The notes beneath the pieces were generated by a model. The model did no database searches. It had not been told where the DNA came from and saw only the letters and a program-made list of their open reading frames with translations. DNA of 64,000 bases from Helicobacter canis (GTDB taxonomy: Bacteria; Campylobacterota; Campylobacteria; Campylobacterales; Helicobacteraceae). The translations under genes and the position numbers were made by a program. Each line of letters begins with the position of its first letter. The stretch's first letter is position 1. The stretch lies in contig NZ_UGHV01000001.1 in the NCBI RefSeq assembly GCF_900451095.1, positions 1,550,001-1,614,000 on the forward strand. Reading direction: 5' to 3'. Shown here piece by piece: positions 1 through 10,139 of this stretch.

Positions 1-78
1 CTGAGCGAGACTTGAACTCGCACGGGTCGCCCCGCCACCCCCTCAAGATGGTGTGTCTACCAATTCCACCACCAGCGC
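1..78 (-). tRNA. tRNA-Leu(GAG), 3' end cut by window edge
   Basis: Read on the minus strand, this folds as a class II tRNA. The acceptor 5' strand GCGCTGG pairs with TCAG plus bases lost beyond position 1. The anticodon stem CCATC/GGTGG encloses the loop TTGAGGG, which gives anticodon GAG. A variable arm and the T arm GCGAG-TTCAAGT-CTCGC follow. The D-arm GGAATTGGTAGACAC is typical of bacterial leucine tRNAs. It lies just downstream of atpE on the same strand. Confidence 0.93.
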
Positions 79-101
79 ATACCCTGCATAAGCAGGGGAA
101 A

Positions 102-467
102 TTAGCCTAAAAGAGCTTTGAATGCTTCAACGATCATTTTAGATTCTGGTAGGAATGGATTCCCATAGATTGCAATGATCGCAAAAACAAGCGTATAGAT
201 AACTTGCGCTTCAATAAGTGCTAGTGCGATAAACATTGTCCCAAGAAGCTTGCCGCCAATACCCGGATTTCTCGCGGTCCCAGAAATTGTAGCTGCTGCT
301 GCATTTCCCATACCGATTGCTCCACCAAGTGCAGCAATACCAAGACCAATAACACCACCAGCTACAGAAAGAGCAAGCAAAAGTGATAGATCACTACCGC
401 TAAACACACTCTCGCCAGCGAATGCAAACGCTACAAAACCAAAACACAAAACAAGTAAAGCTTTCAT
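102..467 (-). CDS. atpE: ATP synthase F0 subunit c
   Basis: This is the proton-carrying ring subunit of the membrane ATP synthase. The 121-residue protein has two hydrophobic helices joined by a polar loop containing ARNPG, and the ion-binding carboxylate is Glu86 in ALIEAQ. As in H. pylori, the N-terminus looks like a cleavable signal (MKALLVLCFGFVAFAFAG). AAGGAG lies 5 bases before the ATG. The gene stands apart from the other ATP synthase genes and follows pnp on the same strand, the arrangement I recall from H. pylori. Identification is secure. Confidence 0.97.
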   Translation of the reverse strand: MKALLVLCFGFVAFAFAGESVFSGSDLSLLLALSVAGGVIGLGIAALGGAIGMGNAAAATISGTARNPGIGGKLLGTMFIALALIEAQVIYTLVFAIIAIYGNPFLPESKMIVEAFKALLG

Positions 468-545
468 TGTTTCTCCTTAAAAATTTTTGCCACCTTTCGG
501 ATCTGTCCCCTACTCGCGCGGTCAAATAGGAATTTATTATCGCAG

Positions 546-586
546 AAACTAGCTAAAAACTAGCTAAAAACTAGCTAAAAACTAGC
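546..586. repeat. 11-bp tandem repeat CTAGCTAAAAA
   Basis: About 3.6 copies of CTAGCTAAAAA lie between pnp and atpE. The last unit supplies the pnp stop codon (TAG on the minus strand). A GATAAT-type -10 for atpE lies just beyond it, near 530-545, on the minus strand. The repeat may affect pnp termination or atpE transcription, but that is inference. Confidence 0.8.
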
Positions 587-2633
587 ACAAAATAAGCTCT
601 ATCTTGCCTTTTGGATTCCCAGCTATGGCGCAGCGTATAATATCTCCTTCGCGGAAAAACTGCCCCAAAGGCTGCATAGTTTGCGGGATTTTACTAATAT
701 GCAAAAGCCCATCGTTGCCTCTAGGTAGGGAGATAAACACGCCAAAATCCATAATACGCTTAATGGTGCCATCAACTTCTTCGCCAATTTCATAATGCGC
801 ATTTGGGCTAACAAGCTGGGTAATAAATGCTTTGGCATTTTGGAGATTTTGTGCACAATCTGCTTGGATACAGATCCTTTCATTTTCTCGTTCAATATCA
901 ATGCTAACCTTAAACCGCTCGATAATATCTTTGATCACCTTGCCACCCTGCCCAATAATATCTGGGATCTTATAGCTAGGGATAGAGAGATACTCGCTTT
1001 TGGGGAGCAAATGTGTATGGGGGATAATGGCTTGTGCGGCTTGCTCCATTTGCTCTAAAATGTGGATTCTAGCGCGTTTTGCTTGGTGGAGTGCATCGTG
1101 TAAAATATCTGGGCTAATACCCCCTAGCTTAATATCCATTTGCATAGCAGTGATGGCGTGCTTGGTGCCTGCGATTTTAAAGTCCATATCGCCATCGTGA
1201 TCTTCTAGTCCCATAATATCCGTAAGCACAGCATATTGCTTGCCATCAATCACAAGCCCCATTGCTACGCCTGCGACAAGGGGATTATCTAAGCCACACG
1301 CGCGTAAGGCAAGAGAGCCGCCGCACACACTTGCCATAGAGCTTGAGCCGTTGGATTCTAGGATTTCAGAGACTAGGCGGATTGTGTGTTTGGTGGGTGG
1401 GATATTGGATTCTAGGGCTTTTTTGGCAAGATTGCCGTGCCCTAACTCTCTGCGCCCCACACCTCCTATCATACTTGCCTCCCCCACACTAAAGCCCGGA
1501 AAATTGTAGTGGAACATAAATCGCTCCTTGCCCCCACCGCTAAGGTCTTCTTGTATTTGCGCATCGTTTTCACTGCCTAGCGTGCAAACTACCAGAGCTT
1601 GTGTCTGCCCTCTAGTAAAAAGCGCGCTAGAATGCGCACAAGGCAAGACATTTGTCTCTATGCTAATTGGGCGAACTTCTTCTAGACCTCTGCCATCAGC
1701 GCGTCTATGTTCTTGCAAGATCATCGCACGCACTTGGTGTTTTTTATACAGCCCGAGCATATCATAGATGGATTCTAGCTCCCAAATGGGGTTTTTGGCA
1801 TAAATATCTTTAGCTAGAGATTCTAGCTCGCTATTGCGCTCACTCTTGCTCATTTGCGTAATGGCTTGGCGCACATCATTGCTATAATGTGTAGCAATAT
1901 GCTCATAAATATGTGGGTGGGTTTTGGTAAGTGCTAGTGGCAGTGGCTTTGGGCTAGATTTATGGGGGATAAGTTTTGCTTCATATTGTGCGCAATCCGC
2001 TTGGATTGTCTGCTTGGCTAGTGCTATGGCAGCCATTAGCTCATCTTCTGTCAAGCTCTCATCGCTTCCTTTCATCTCTATCATCAAAATATCCCCCTTG
2101 CTCCCAGCTACATAGAGATCAAGACTGGATTCTAGCATTGCTTGTTTGTCGTGATTGATTACAAAGCTGCCTTGGACCTTACCGATACGCACGCTACTCA
2201 CAGGTGGGATAAAATCCAGCGAGCTAAGGAGTAGGGCATTTGCTGCAGCGTGCAGGGCGCATACTTGCAAATCACTTACGCCATCATAGCTTAGCACAAG
2301 GATTGTGATTTGCGTGGGGTAGCGATAGCCTACGGGAAAAAGTGGGCGCAAGGTGCGATCAATAATGCGCGAGGTGAGTGTCTCAAACTCACTGGGCTTG
2401 CCTTCTCGCTTGATAAATCCGCCCGGGATCTTGCGCACAGCATAGGATTTGTGGATATATTGCACAACAAGTGGGAGAAAATCATCATCAGTAGGCGTCT
2501 CATCGACAGCGACACTTGCGAGCAAGATTGTCCCACCAGAGCGATACCACACGCTTCCACACGCTTGCCTAGCGACATAATCAAGCTTGTATTGTTCGGT
2601 AAGATTTGTTAATGCCAAGTCAATTTGGTGCAT
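582..2633 (-). CDS. pnp: Polyribonucleotide nucleotidyltransferase
   Basis: This is PNPase, the 3'-to-5' phosphorolytic exoribonuclease of cytoplasmic RNA decay. The 683 residues match the family length. Two RNase PH-like cores come first, with FTRGQTQALV and GGSLALRACG in the second. A KH domain follows (IPDIIGQGGKVIKDI, about residues 565-610), then a C-terminal S1 domain (VDGTIKRIMDFGVFISL, about 618-680). The start codon overlaps the stop of the upstream phosphoribosyltransferase gene (ATGA), so the two are probably translationally coupled. The stop lies inside an 11-bp tandem repeat. Confidence 0.97.
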   Translation of the reverse strand: MHQIDLALTNLTEQYKLDYVARQACGSVWYRSGGTILLASVAVDETPTDDDFLPLVVQYIHKSYAVRKIPGGFIKREGKPSEFETLTSRIIDRTLRPLFPVGYRYPTQITILVLSYDGVSDLQVCALHAAANALLLSSLDFIPPVSSVRIGKVQGSFVINHDKQAMLESSLDLYVAGSKGDILMIEMKGSDESLTEDELMAAIALAKQTIQADCAQYEAKLIPHKSSPKPLPLALTKTHPHIYEHIATHYSNDVRQAITQMSKSERNSELESLAKDIYAKNPIWELESIYDMLGLYKKHQVRAMILQEHRRADGRGLEEVRPISIETNVLPCAHSSALFTRGQTQALVVCTLGSENDAQIQEDLSGGGKERFMFHYNFPGFSVGEASMIGGVGRRELGHGNLAKKALESNIPPTKHTIRLVSEILESNGSSSMASVCGGSLALRACGLDNPLVAGVAMGLVIDGKQYAVLTDIMGLEDHDGDMDFKIAGTKHAITAMQMDIKLGGISPDILHDALHQAKRARIHILEQMEQAAQAIIPHTHLLPKSEYLSIPSYKIPDIIGQGGKVIKDIIERFKVSIDIERENERICIQADCAQNLQNAKAFITQLVSPNAHYEIGEEVDGTIKRIMDFGVFISLPRGNDGLLHISKIPQTMQPLGQFFREGDIIRCAIAGNPKGKIELILC

Positions 2634-3328
2634 TATGATCCTTTTTGTATGAGGTTTGGTTTGGCGATGTATTTATCCATAATAGCTAGGGCTTCTTCTT
2701 CGCTTATGGGGTCTAGGCTTTTGTAGTAGTGGCTTGTGGAGACAAAGTATCTAGGCTTATAGACAGCCACTAGCGCATCACTTGTGCGGGATAAAATTGT
2801 AGCAATATCATAGGGTATAGTAGGGCTTAGGACATAGATGCTTTTTGCCTTTTTTTGGATACAAGTTTTGATGGCTAGATCCATTGTGATGCCTGTCTCT
2901 ACACCTTGATCGATTAAGAAGACATTTTTTTGCCCTAGCTCGCTCAAGGTCGCACCCTTGCGGAATTTATAGATTCTAGGGAGAATGATCTCCTCATAAG
3001 CCCTCTTGGCTTCTCCATAGACATAATCAAGCGAAATACCAAAAGAATCAATCAGTGGCTCATTGATGATTAAATCCATATTTTCACTCACTGTTGCAAT
3101 CTCACATTCATTATTAGCAGGAGCAATAACAGGTGCGCAAAAAAGCATATCAAGCCCAGAATCCAGCTTGCTAGCAAGCCTATCGGCTAAAAATAGTCCC
3201 GCAAAGCTTGTAGATAGCACAATGCTATTATCGTGGGCAAGATGGTGATTGATAAGCTCATCATAAAGCTTTAAAAACGCTTCTTCCCTATCTTCAAAGC
3301 ACACAAGGTTTTTTTGATCATTTTCCAT
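2633..3328 (-). CDS. Phosphoribosyltransferase-like protein
   Basis: This 231-residue cytoplasmic protein carries a PRTase-type phosphate-binding motif, VFLIDQGVETGITM, at about residues 136-149. The substrate cannot be told from sequence. A similar gene sits beside pnp in H. pylori, so the pairing is conserved. It overlaps pnp by one base and starts 8 bases after plsC, which suggests one transcript. I see no membrane segment or signal peptide. Confidence 0.75.
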   Translation of the reverse strand: MENDQKNLVCFEDREEAFLKLYDELINHHLAHDNSIVLSTSFAGLFLADRLASKLDSGLDMLFCAPVIAPANNECEIATVSENMDLIINEPLIDSFGISLDYVYGEAKRAYEEIILPRIYKFRKGATLSELGQKNVFLIDQGVETGITMDLAIKTCIQKKAKSIYVLSPTIPYDIATILSRTSDALVAVYKPRYFVSTSHYYKSLDPISEEEALAIMDKYIAKPNLIQKGS

Positions 3329-3336
3329 AGCGTGCC

Positions 3337-4200
3337 TTATAATTGCTTGTTAAGCTCGTGATAATGCTGGATATAGACCTCTTGCATACATTGCTGCAGC
3401 TCTTCATACCACGATTCTAGTGGCTCAATGGAGTCTTGGCTTTGGGTAGAATCTTGCTGCGAGATGAAGTAGCTAGAGTGTGGGTCATAGATTGGATATA
3501 GTCCTTTGCTTTTCTTCGCACCAGCTTTGGCGTTATTGTAGGAGTCTATATTGTGGTAAAAAACTTGTTTGCTTGGGTGCTCATTGATATAAAATGGCTT
3601 AAGCAGCACCATCCTAGCGACATTGCTCGTGGCTTCAATGGGAGATGAATTGTAGATTTTGCGCGTGTTGATAAGCACGATGGGCTGGATTTTTAGCTTG
3701 AATTTTTCTGCGATGATTTTTGCGCCGGGCTTAAAGGATAAGAAACGCTCTTTGCCCTTGCTGCGCGTGCCTTCGGGGAAGATTACAATGGGGCGATTTT
3801 GGGCGAGCTTTTGCTTGATCGCTTGTAGCAGTGCGACAAGTCCGCGCTTATCATCTCTGTCAATAAGGATCATTTCCGGTCCTGTGAGTGCATAGCCATA
3901 AAATGGAATCTCGCCTAACTGCTTTTTGGCAACCCAGCAGATATTGCGCGGGTGGTAGGCTTCAAGGCATAAAATATCCGCGACACTTTGGTGATTCATA
4001 ATAATTAGCTCGGCTTCTTTATCAAAATCGCCTAGCTGCTCAAGCGTGATATTTGCGTAGGTGAAGAATCGATAGCAAGATTTTCTAGCATTGCGTGCGT
4101 TGTTGGTCTTGCGATTTAAGTAAATAAAGCAAATAATAATCGCCAGTCCAATGCCGATTAAGACAACTTCGTATATGCCCTTGATTCTAGTGCGCATCAT
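3337..4200 (-). CDS. plsC: 1-acylglycerol-3-phosphate acyltransferase
   Basis: PlsC adds the second acyl chain to lysophosphatidic acid in phospholipid synthesis. The N-terminal membrane anchor spans about residues 10-28. The catalytic HX4D motif is HQSVAD at residues 70-75, and the glycerophosphate-binding FPEGTR motif is at 141-146. At 287 residues it is somewhat longer than the common 240, the extra being a polar C-terminal tail. It overlaps the upstream SH3-type gene by 14 bases, consistent with an operon. Confidence 0.93.
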   Translation of the reverse strand: MMRTRIKGIYEVVLIGIGLAIIICFIYLNRKTNNARNARKSCYRFFTYANITLEQLGDFDKEAELIIMNHQSVADILCLEAYHPRNICWVAKKQLGEIPFYGYALTGPEMILIDRDDKRGLVALLQAIKQKLAQNRPIVIFPEGTRSKGKERFLSFKPGAKIIAEKFKLKIQPIVLINTRKIYNSSPIEATSNVARMVLLKPFYINEHPSKQVFYHNIDSYNNAKAGAKKSKGLYPIYDPHSSYFISQQDSTQSQDSIEPLESWYEELQQCMQEVYIQHYHELNKQL

Positions 4201-5401
4201 CTTTCCTTATCCAGCCTATGGCTTCTTTGGGTGTGATGATTTTATAATACTCGCCGTGCTCGCCAATGATTTTAATACGCATAGCCTCGCTTGTAGTCTC
4301 AAGCAAAGTGGAGTTATGTGTAGGTAGAATCCAAATATTCGTCTGGGCTTGCAAAGTGGCGGTTTTGGTATAGAAGAGATAGTAGAGTAGATATATCGCT
4401 ATAATCACACCAAGTGCGAGCCATATCTTACGCAAGCGTTTGGAGAAAAAGGCTAAGACAAAGCAGCTAATGGCAACCCCACCGATAAACAATGCCCAAT
4501 ACATTAGATAAGTGTTTTTAGGCTTTAGGTTCTCTTGTGTCGTTACGCCATCAGCAGTAGGCACGATGGGGATGCGGATTTGCTCGAAGCGGTTTGTTTG
4601 GGTGGAGAAGTATTCAAATAAGAGATGCTGCATACTTTTTGGCACGACTGCATAAAAAATCGCTTTAGATTCTAGAGGACCAAAGCTTGATCGCTCAATA
4701 CCCTGTTTGTCGATTTCTGGGATCTTGAAGTCCTCTAGATTTGCATTTTTGGCGATGAGTTCAAAGGCGATAAGATTGCCTTGATCATCATAGGACTTGG
4801 CTTTATAAATCCCTAGGCGCAAGTCTTCTCCCACGACACCGGCGTAGTTTTTGTTTTGATACAAATCCGTAGCATTAAGCACGATAGGATCGCTTGTAGC
4901 CACATCAATATATGATCCATCGCTTGCGATTGCAGAGACTTCAAAAGCTGGGATTTTGGCATTTTGGGATTTGATTTTGAAAAGATAGGTGATCTCATAG
5001 GTTTTTTGTAAGCTTTGTGCCGTGCTAGAATCTAGCTCAACTTCTTGCCACGCTTGATTTGGATTCTCTAAGGCTATGGCATTGGTCGAGGTTTTTTCTT
5101 TGAAAGAGCTTTGATTTAACGAGGCATTATTGAAAAACAGCACGCGATAGGTGATAGGGATCCTCTGCCCGACATAAAGCGTAGAGCTTAAAGTGGATTC
5201 TGGTGTGATATTTTGCAAGTGGAGAATCTGCTCTGTGCTGTTGTTAGGGCGGATAAAGGCTTCTTGCGTGCTAGGCTCGCTAGAATCTGCAAATGACTCT
5301 AGGAGATTAGATTCTATGATATTAGAATCTAAAGTAGGCTCTGCATAAAGAGTGCATAGCAATAGCAGTGAGAGTGCAGGTGCAAGATATATGCGTAACA
5401 T
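4187..5401 (-). CDS. Envelope protein with C-terminal SH3-like domain
   Basis: I do not recognise a named family. The 404-residue protein begins with a signal peptide ([20 protein letters not shown]). A long periplasmic beta-rich stretch follows, recalling BatD-type proteins ([14 protein letters not shown] and later FYAVVP). Two closely spaced membrane helices lie at about residues 296-345. The last 55 residues look like a bacterial SH3 domain (ANIWILP-type start, [20 protein letters not shown]). It lies one base after purQ and overlaps plsC. The N-terminal region holds several dispersed-motif codons ([13 protein letters not shown]). Confidence 0.6.
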   Translation of the reverse strand: MLRIYLAPALSLLLLCTLYAEPTLDSNIIESNLLESFADSSEPSTQEAFIRPNNSTEQILHLQNITPESTLSSTLYVGQRIPITYRVLFFNNASLNQSSFKEKTSTNAIALENPNQAWQEVELDSSTAQSLQKTYEITYLFKIKSQNAKIPAFEVSAIASDGSYIDVATSDPIVLNATDLYQNKNYAGVVGEDLRLGIYKAKSYDDQGNLIAFELIAKNANLEDFKIPEIDKQGIERSSFGPLESKAIFYAVVPKSMQHLLFEYFSTQTNRFEQIRIPIVPTADGVTTQENLKPKNTYLMYWALFIGGVAISCFVLAFFSKRLRKIWLALGVIIAIYLLYYLFYTKTATLQAQTNIWILPTHNSTLLETTSEAMRIKIIGEHGEYYKIITPKEAIGWIRKDDAH

Positions 5402-5402
5402 T

Positions 5403-6125
5403 CTAGCCCTTATAGATGGATTCTAGCATTGCTATGCCTTGTGCATTTTGCGTTGGCTTTGGGGGGATCTGCGTGCTGTAGCTATGGCGAATGTCAGCAT
5501 ATCTAGCGCGTTTGTATAGCATTTTTTCACACGCTCTCTCTGGGTGGGGCATAAGCCCGAAAATATTTTTGTCCTTATTGCAAATGCCCGCGATAGAATC
5601 CACAGAGCCATTGAGATTATCCACATAGCGCAAGAGAATCTGCCCAGATTCTTGCATTTGTCCTAGGCTGTCTTCATCGATATGGTATCGCCCATCAGCG
5701 TGTGCGATAGGAAGAGCGATGAGATCATCTTGCTTATGTGGGCGCAAGAAAGCATTGTCTGTATTTGCTATGCGTAAAGGGGTTGTTTTAGAGATGAAGT
5801 GGAGATTGTGATTGCGCATAAGTGCGCCGGGCAGAAGCTTGGCTTCGGTTAGGATTTGAAAGCCATTGCAAATACCCAGAATCCGCCCGCCATTTTCACC
5901 AAATGCTTTAATAGCTTTCATTATCGGTGCAAACCGCGCGATCGCCCCACTGCGCAAGTAATCTCCATAGCTAAAGCCTCCGGCTAAGATGACAAGCTTT
6001 GTGTCTTTAGGCAAAGATGTGTCTTTGTGCCAGATGATGGCACTTGGAATGCGCAAGAGCTTTTCATAGATATAGTGCATATCAAATTCACAATTTGTCC
6101 CAGCAAAACGCACGATACTTACCAT
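5403..6125 (-). CDS. purQ: FGAM synthase glutaminase subunit
   Basis: PurQ delivers ammonia from glutamine to the PurSQL complex that makes formylglycinamidine ribonucleotide in purine synthesis. The 240 residues start VSIVRFAGTNCEFD. They include the class I amidotransferase nucleophile elbow GICNGFQIL and a C-terminal HPE (LMPHPERACEK). purS is 9 bases upstream and purC precedes it. The large subunit purL is not in the window. H. pylori lacks this pathway, so this marks a lineage that makes its own purines. Confidence 0.96.
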   Translation of the reverse strand: MVSIVRFAGTNCEFDMHYIYEKLLRIPSAIIWHKDTSLPKDTKLVILAGGFSYGDYLRSGAIARFAPIMKAIKAFGENGGRILGICNGFQILTEAKLLPGALMRNHNLHFISKTTPLRIANTDNAFLRPHKQDDLIALPIAHADGRYHIDEDSLGQMQESGQILLRYVDNLNGSVDSIAGICNKDKNIFGLMPHPERACEKMLYKRARYADIRHSYSTQIPPKPTQNAQGIAMLESIYKG

Positions 6126-6134
6126 AGTGGGTCC

Positions 6135-6392
6135 TTATGCTTGAGATGTGTTTGTGCTATCAAGGATTTGCATCTCATACTCTTCTATCACAGGATTAGC
6201 AAGCAGATCTTTGGCGATTTGCTGTGCGATTTGCTCGCAATGTTGATTTTGTGCGAATTCTAAGATGATTTGCTTTTTTACCACGACTTGCGCTACTTGT
6301 GGGAATCCAAGTGATTCTATGGCGTGATGGATAGCTTTTGCCTGTGGGTCTAGGACACCATTTTTTAGGGATATTGTAACTTTTGCTTGCAT
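6135..6392 (-). CDS. purS: FGAM synthase PurS subunit
   Basis: PurS is the small structural subunit that bridges PurQ and PurL. The 85 residues open with AKVTISLKNGVLDPQAKAIHHAIESLGF, shortened here as the KNGVLDPQ signature of the family. The gene lies between purC and purQ with short gaps on each side, as in many bacteria with the three-subunit enzyme. Length and context agree with the family. Confidence 0.94.
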   Translation of the reverse strand: MQAKVTISLKNGVLDPQAKAIHHAIESLGFPQVAQVVVKKQIILEFAQNQHCEQIAQQIAKDLLANPVIEEYEMQILDSTNTSQA

Positions 6393-6419
6393 TGTCTTTC
6401 CTTGAAACTATTGCTTGAA

Positions 6420-7142
6420 TTATGAAAAATTGTTTTGTATGCGTCTTAGCACTTCTTCATACGCACCTTTTAGATCTCCTAAATCCTGCCTAAAGCGATC
6501 TTTATCAAGCTTTTGGTTTGTCTGCTTATCCCAAAGCCGACAGCTATCTGGAGATATTTCATCAGCTAGGATAATTTCACCTTGTGCATTTCTGCCAAAT
6601 TCAAGCTTAAAATCCACAAGCTTTAAGCCCCTTTGATCGAAGAAATCTCGCAAGATCGCGTTGATTTTACGCGCTTGATCGCGCAAGAAGCTTAGGTCGT
6701 TTTCATCATCAACAATGCCTAAAATCTTGCAATGCTCATCGTTGATGATTGGGTCATTTAGCGCATCATCTTTATAGTAAAACTCCACAAGTGTAAAGGG
6801 CAGCACAAGCCCATCTTCTATACCTAGTCTCTTGCTCAAGGAGCCTGTGGCGATATTGCGCACGACAACTTCAATGGGGATTATCTGCACTTTTTGGCAG
6901 AGCATTGTTGTGGAGCTAAGAAATTGGATAAAGTGGCTTTTTATACCTTTTTGCGCAAGTAGGTTAAAGAGTATGCTACTAATTAGGCAATTTAGCGCAC
7001 CTTTGCCATCTTCACTACTGCGTTTTTGTGCATTAAATGCAGTAAGATCATCTTTAAACTCCGCGATGACTTCATTGGGATTTTCTGTGGCAAAGAGTTT
7101 TTTACCCTTGCCTTCATAAAGCAGTGCTTGTTGTGTTAGCAT
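6420..7142 (-). CDS. purC: SAICAR synthase
   Basis: PurC joins CAIR with aspartate in the purine pathway, using ATP. The 240-residue protein has the family features [12 protein letters not shown] at the start, [19 protein letters not shown] in the middle, and [22 protein letters not shown] near the end. It leads the purC-purS-purQ run and lies 25 bases after ctpA on the same strand. A GGAG ribosome site precedes the ATG. Confidence 0.97.
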   Translation of the reverse strand: MLTQQALLYEGKGKKLFATENPNEVIAEFKDDLTAFNAQKRSSEDGKGALNCLISSILFNLLAQKGIKSHFIQFLSSTTMLCQKVQIIPIEVVVRNIATGSLSKRLGIEDGLVLPFTLVEFYYKDDALNDPIINDEHCKILGIVDDENDLSFLRDQARKINAILRDFFDQRGLKLVDFKLEFGRNAQGEIILADEISPDSCRLWDKQTNQKLDKDRFRQDLGDLKGAYEEVLRRIQNNFS

Positions 7143-7167
7143 AGATTCTCCTTTGGTGTGTGGTGGG

Positions 7168-8514
7168 CTACTTTTTGGGCTTGTCTTGTGTCTTTGCAGA
7201 ATCTAATATCCCCCACGCCCTTAGCGCATCAATGGCGGATTTGAGTTGAATATCATTAGAAATATCCGCATTTGTAATGTTCTTTTGATTTTCAGGCGAT
7301 GATTTTTCATCGGATTTTGACTCAGTATTATCAAGTTTTTGCAATTCGTTTTGTAAGTGATTGCGCAAGTCTGCTTCTTTAATCTCAAATCCCCCTTCGC
7401 TTTGTGGCACAACGCCTGGATATACGACAATATCAGGCTTCACGCCTACGGCTTGTATCGTGCGCCCACTTGGGAGATAGTATTTAGCTGTAGTGAGCTT
7501 GATCGCTTCAGTAGCATTGATTGGAATCACGATTTGCACACTGCCTTTGCCAAAGGTTTCTTCCCCTATGATGATCGCACGATGATGATCTTGCAATGCA
7601 CCAGAGACAATTTCACTAGCACTTGCTGTCCCGCCATTGACAAGCACGACAATAGGGAGCTTGCTATAAGGGGCTTTGCCATTTGCATTGTAGATGATGT
7701 TTTCTTCTTTGATTTTGCCTTTTTGGGAGACGATCACGCCGCTTTTGATAAAGAGATTAGATAAATCAACCGCTTGGTCTAGCAATCCTCCCGGATTATT
7801 ACGCAAATCAAGCACAAGTCCTTGTATCCCATTATGTTCTTTTAGTGCTTGCTTGACACTTTGGGCGACATTTTTGTCAAAGGAATTAACCCGCACATAG
7901 AGATAAGGCGTATTATCAATAGTCTTGGCATAGACTGATTTTACTTTGATTATATCGCGCATTAAGGTAAAGACTAGAGGCTTACTCTCGCCTTTGCGCA
8001 CGATGGTTATGGTGATTTGTGTTTTTGGCTTTCCACGCATAAGATTAACTGCATCATCGATACTCATACCAATGGTGCTTTGGTCTTCAATTTTTAAGAT
8101 CACATCGCCACTTTTTAGCCCAGCTTTGTGTGCCGGAGTGCCTTCTAAAGGCGCGATGATGGTAAGCGCACCATCTTTTAGCCCAACGGTAATCCCAAGC
8201 CCACCAAACTCGCCTTCGGTTTGAGTTTTTAGCTCTTTGTATTTTTTCTCGCTAAGATATTCGCTATGGGCATCAAGATTAGCGATAAGCCCATCGATGG
8301 CTTTGTTGATCAAGCTATCAATAGGCACATCATCAACATAGTAAGATTCTATCGTAGCAATGGCTTGCGCAAGCCTATCATAAGCTTGCGCTCGCTGCTT
8401 TTTTGTATCTACTTTTTGCGGTGAGTCATCTTTGGCAAGTGCTGTGAGACTTCCAAAAGCAAGAAACACACTAAAAAATGCGATCCCTATACCTAAAAAG
8501 AAATTTCTACTCAT
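7168..8514 (-). CDS. ctpA: C-terminal processing protease, S41 family
   Basis: This periplasmic serine protease cleaves proteins from their C-termini. It has a signal or anchor helix at about residues 5-27, a PDZ domain at about 103-180, and the S41 catalytic core. The Ser-Lys dyad is visible as Ser298 in GTASASE and Lys323 in ETFGKGS, with the family's 25-residue spacing. The 448-residue length is normal. It precedes purC, but its job is envelope quality control, so the operon mixes functions. Confidence 0.94.
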   Translation of the reverse strand: MSRNFFLGIGIAFFSVFLAFGSLTALAKDDSPQKVDTKKQRAQAYDRLAQAIATIESYYVDDVPIDSLINKAIDGLIANLDAHSEYLSEKKYKELKTQTEGEFGGLGITVGLKDGALTIIAPLEGTPAHKAGLKSGDVILKIEDQSTIGMSIDDAVNLMRGKPKTQITITIVRKGESKPLVFTLMRDIIKVKSVYAKTIDNTPYLYVRVNSFDKNVAQSVKQALKEHNGIQGLVLDLRNNPGGLLDQAVDLSNLFIKSGVIVSQKGKIKEENIIYNANGKAPYSKLPIVVLVNGGTASASEIVSGALQDHHRAIIIGEETFGKGSVQIVIPINATEAIKLTTAKYYLPSGRTIQAVGVKPDIVVYPGVVPQSEGGFEIKEADLRNHLQNELQKLDNTESKSDEKSSPENQKNITNADISNDIQLKSAIDALRAWGILDSAKTQDKPKK

Positions 8515-8677
8515 AATATAACCTTAAAATACTAGTCTTAAATCTCTAAGATCTGCTACGCCAGCCCCACGCCGGCAAGATATAAGCAAACAAGAGAATC
8601 TAGTCTAATGGGAGGAATTTGCTTTAAAAAATCGGCATTTTATCTAAAAAAGTCCAAAATACTTATGAAATATTGCT

Positions 8678-8992
8678 CTATGCTTGCAACAAGGCTTGGA
8701 TCATTTGCTCTATGGTATGCAAACTATCTGGCTCAACTAGTCGCTCTAGGACTTCTTGCCCATTTTTATAAAATATCAAAGTAGGGATTCTGCGTATGGC
8801 AAGCTCCTGCTTTAAATCTTGGCTTGCATCAAAATCAAGCAAGATAAAATCCACTTGTGGATATTTGGATTCTAAGGTTTGCATTATAGGCTCGATTTTG
8901 CGGCAGTCTGGACACCAAGGCGCGCTCATCTCTACTATACATAGTTGAGATTTTATCAGTTCAGCGAAGTTTTGTTTTGTAGCTAGCTTCAT
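8678..8992 (-). CDS. Thioredoxin-fold protein with CPDC active site
   Basis: A 104-residue thioredoxin-like protein with active site APWCPDCRKI. The cis-proline loop is IRRIPTLIFY. The CPDC pair differs from the CGPC of ordinary thioredoxin, so the redox role may be specialised. I chose the ATG at 8992 because TTAAGGATAACT precedes it directly. An in-frame upstream start would add 15 residues without a ribosome site. No signal peptide is seen, so it is probably cytoplasmic. Confidence 0.85.
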   Translation of the reverse strand: MKLATKQNFAELIKSQLCIVEMSAPWCPDCRKIEPIMQTLESKYPQVDFILLDFDASQDLKQELAIRRIPTLIFYKNGQEVLERLVEPDSLHTIEQMIQALLQA

Positions 8993-9073
8993 AGTTATCC
9001 TTAATGTTGTTGGTGTGAATGGCTTTAAGCACTTCATAAATCTTACAACGATGAAGTAAATTTATAGCGACTA

Positions 9074-10138
9074 TTATTTATAGCTACAAAGATAATCTAA
9101 TCCAAAATCAATAAAACTCATAGCGCGATATGTGCCTAAATGCGAGATGGTTTGGGGGATGGCAGTATCTATGCTGATAAATATACACTCTTTATACATT
9201 GCCCCTGCTTTGGAGAGTTTAGATTCTATTAGGGCTTGATTGGGAAAAGGCGTGGCAAAGAGTGCTGTGCCTTGTAAGATAAAATCACAAGTATCATCAT
9301 AGGTTATTGCTAAAGATTTGTGTAAGAGCTCACAGGCGATCATATTTTCAAAAATCGCTTGGAAGCTTGGCGTGGGGGAGATCGCATAGGGTAGGGCGAA
9401 GTTATAGAAGTAGAGCTTGGATTCTTTGCCATTTTTGTGTGTGAGCGTGAAGACCACTTGGTCATCTAAGAGAGTTTGCACAAAGGCATATATTTTGTCT
9501 TTGGAGATTTTTTGCTGCTGTTTAAGTAGGCAAAATGCATTGTGTGTCTTAAATGGCTTTGCTTGATAGTGGAGCAAAAATGCCAGAATACTTGTGTCTT
9601 GCTTGGCATAGAGCAGGGTGATTTCTTGTATCCTTTGGATACGCTTATGTTCTGGCATTAGAGCGATTTCTGGGAGATTACCTTCTTTGAGAAAGCTGGC
9701 AAATATGGATTCTAGGCGATTACCTTTGCTAAAAGATACATACTCCTCAAAGCTCAAAGCTCGCACACAATGAGTATGAAAGCTTGCACGGATAGATTCT
9801 GATATATGGGAGATTTTTGTAGTGATTAGGATAATATTTGGGTGGCTTGGGATTGTGATCTCTGGGAGATAGTTGTCAATAATTAGCACACCAAATTTTT
9901 TCTCTAAAAATAGCTTTAGCAGGGAGGCTTGCGCTCTTTCTTTATGTAGGCGCAAATCCGCACAATCTACTAGAATCTGGTGCTTGTAGCTACGCGCTAG
10001 ATCAAGGGCTAATGCGCTCTTGCCACATTTGGGCGCGCCATATAGGAGCAATCTATCTTGTTTGGGGGTATTTGAGCGCGGAAATATGCTAAAGCCCTTG
10101 TTTTTCTCCTCGTATGCTTTGGCAAAATCTATCATCAC
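9074..10138 (-). CDS. AAA-type ATPase (AAA_14/DUF4143-like)
   Basis: This 354-residue protein has a Walker A motif GAPKCGKSA at about residues 34-42 and a Walker B-like VLIIDNY at about 84-90. An arginine-containing RALSFEEYVSFS segment follows, as in AAA_14 proteins. The C-terminal half looks like a winged-helix plus nuclease-like region but lacks residues I could call catalytic. Such proteins are widespread and their role is not established. It starts 1 base after the DciA/DUF721-like gene, probably co-transcribed. Confidence 0.65.
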   Translation of the reverse strand: MMIDFAKAYEEKNKGFSIFPRSNTPKQDRLLLYGAPKCGKSALALDLARSYKHQILVDCADLRLHKERAQASLLKLFLEKKFGVLIIDNYLPEITIPSHPNIILITTKISHISESIRASFHTHCVRALSFEEYVSFSKGNRLESIFASFLKEGNLPEIALMPEHKRIQRIQEITLLYAKQDTSILAFLLHYQAKPFKTHNAFCLLKQQQKISKDKIYAFVQTLLDDQVVFTLTHKNGKESKLYFYNFALPYAISPTPSFQAIFENMIACELLHKSLAITYDDTCDFILQGTALFATPFPNQALIESKLSKAGAMYKECIFISIDTAIPQTISHLGTYRAMSFIDFGLDYLCSYK

Positions 10139-10139
10139 T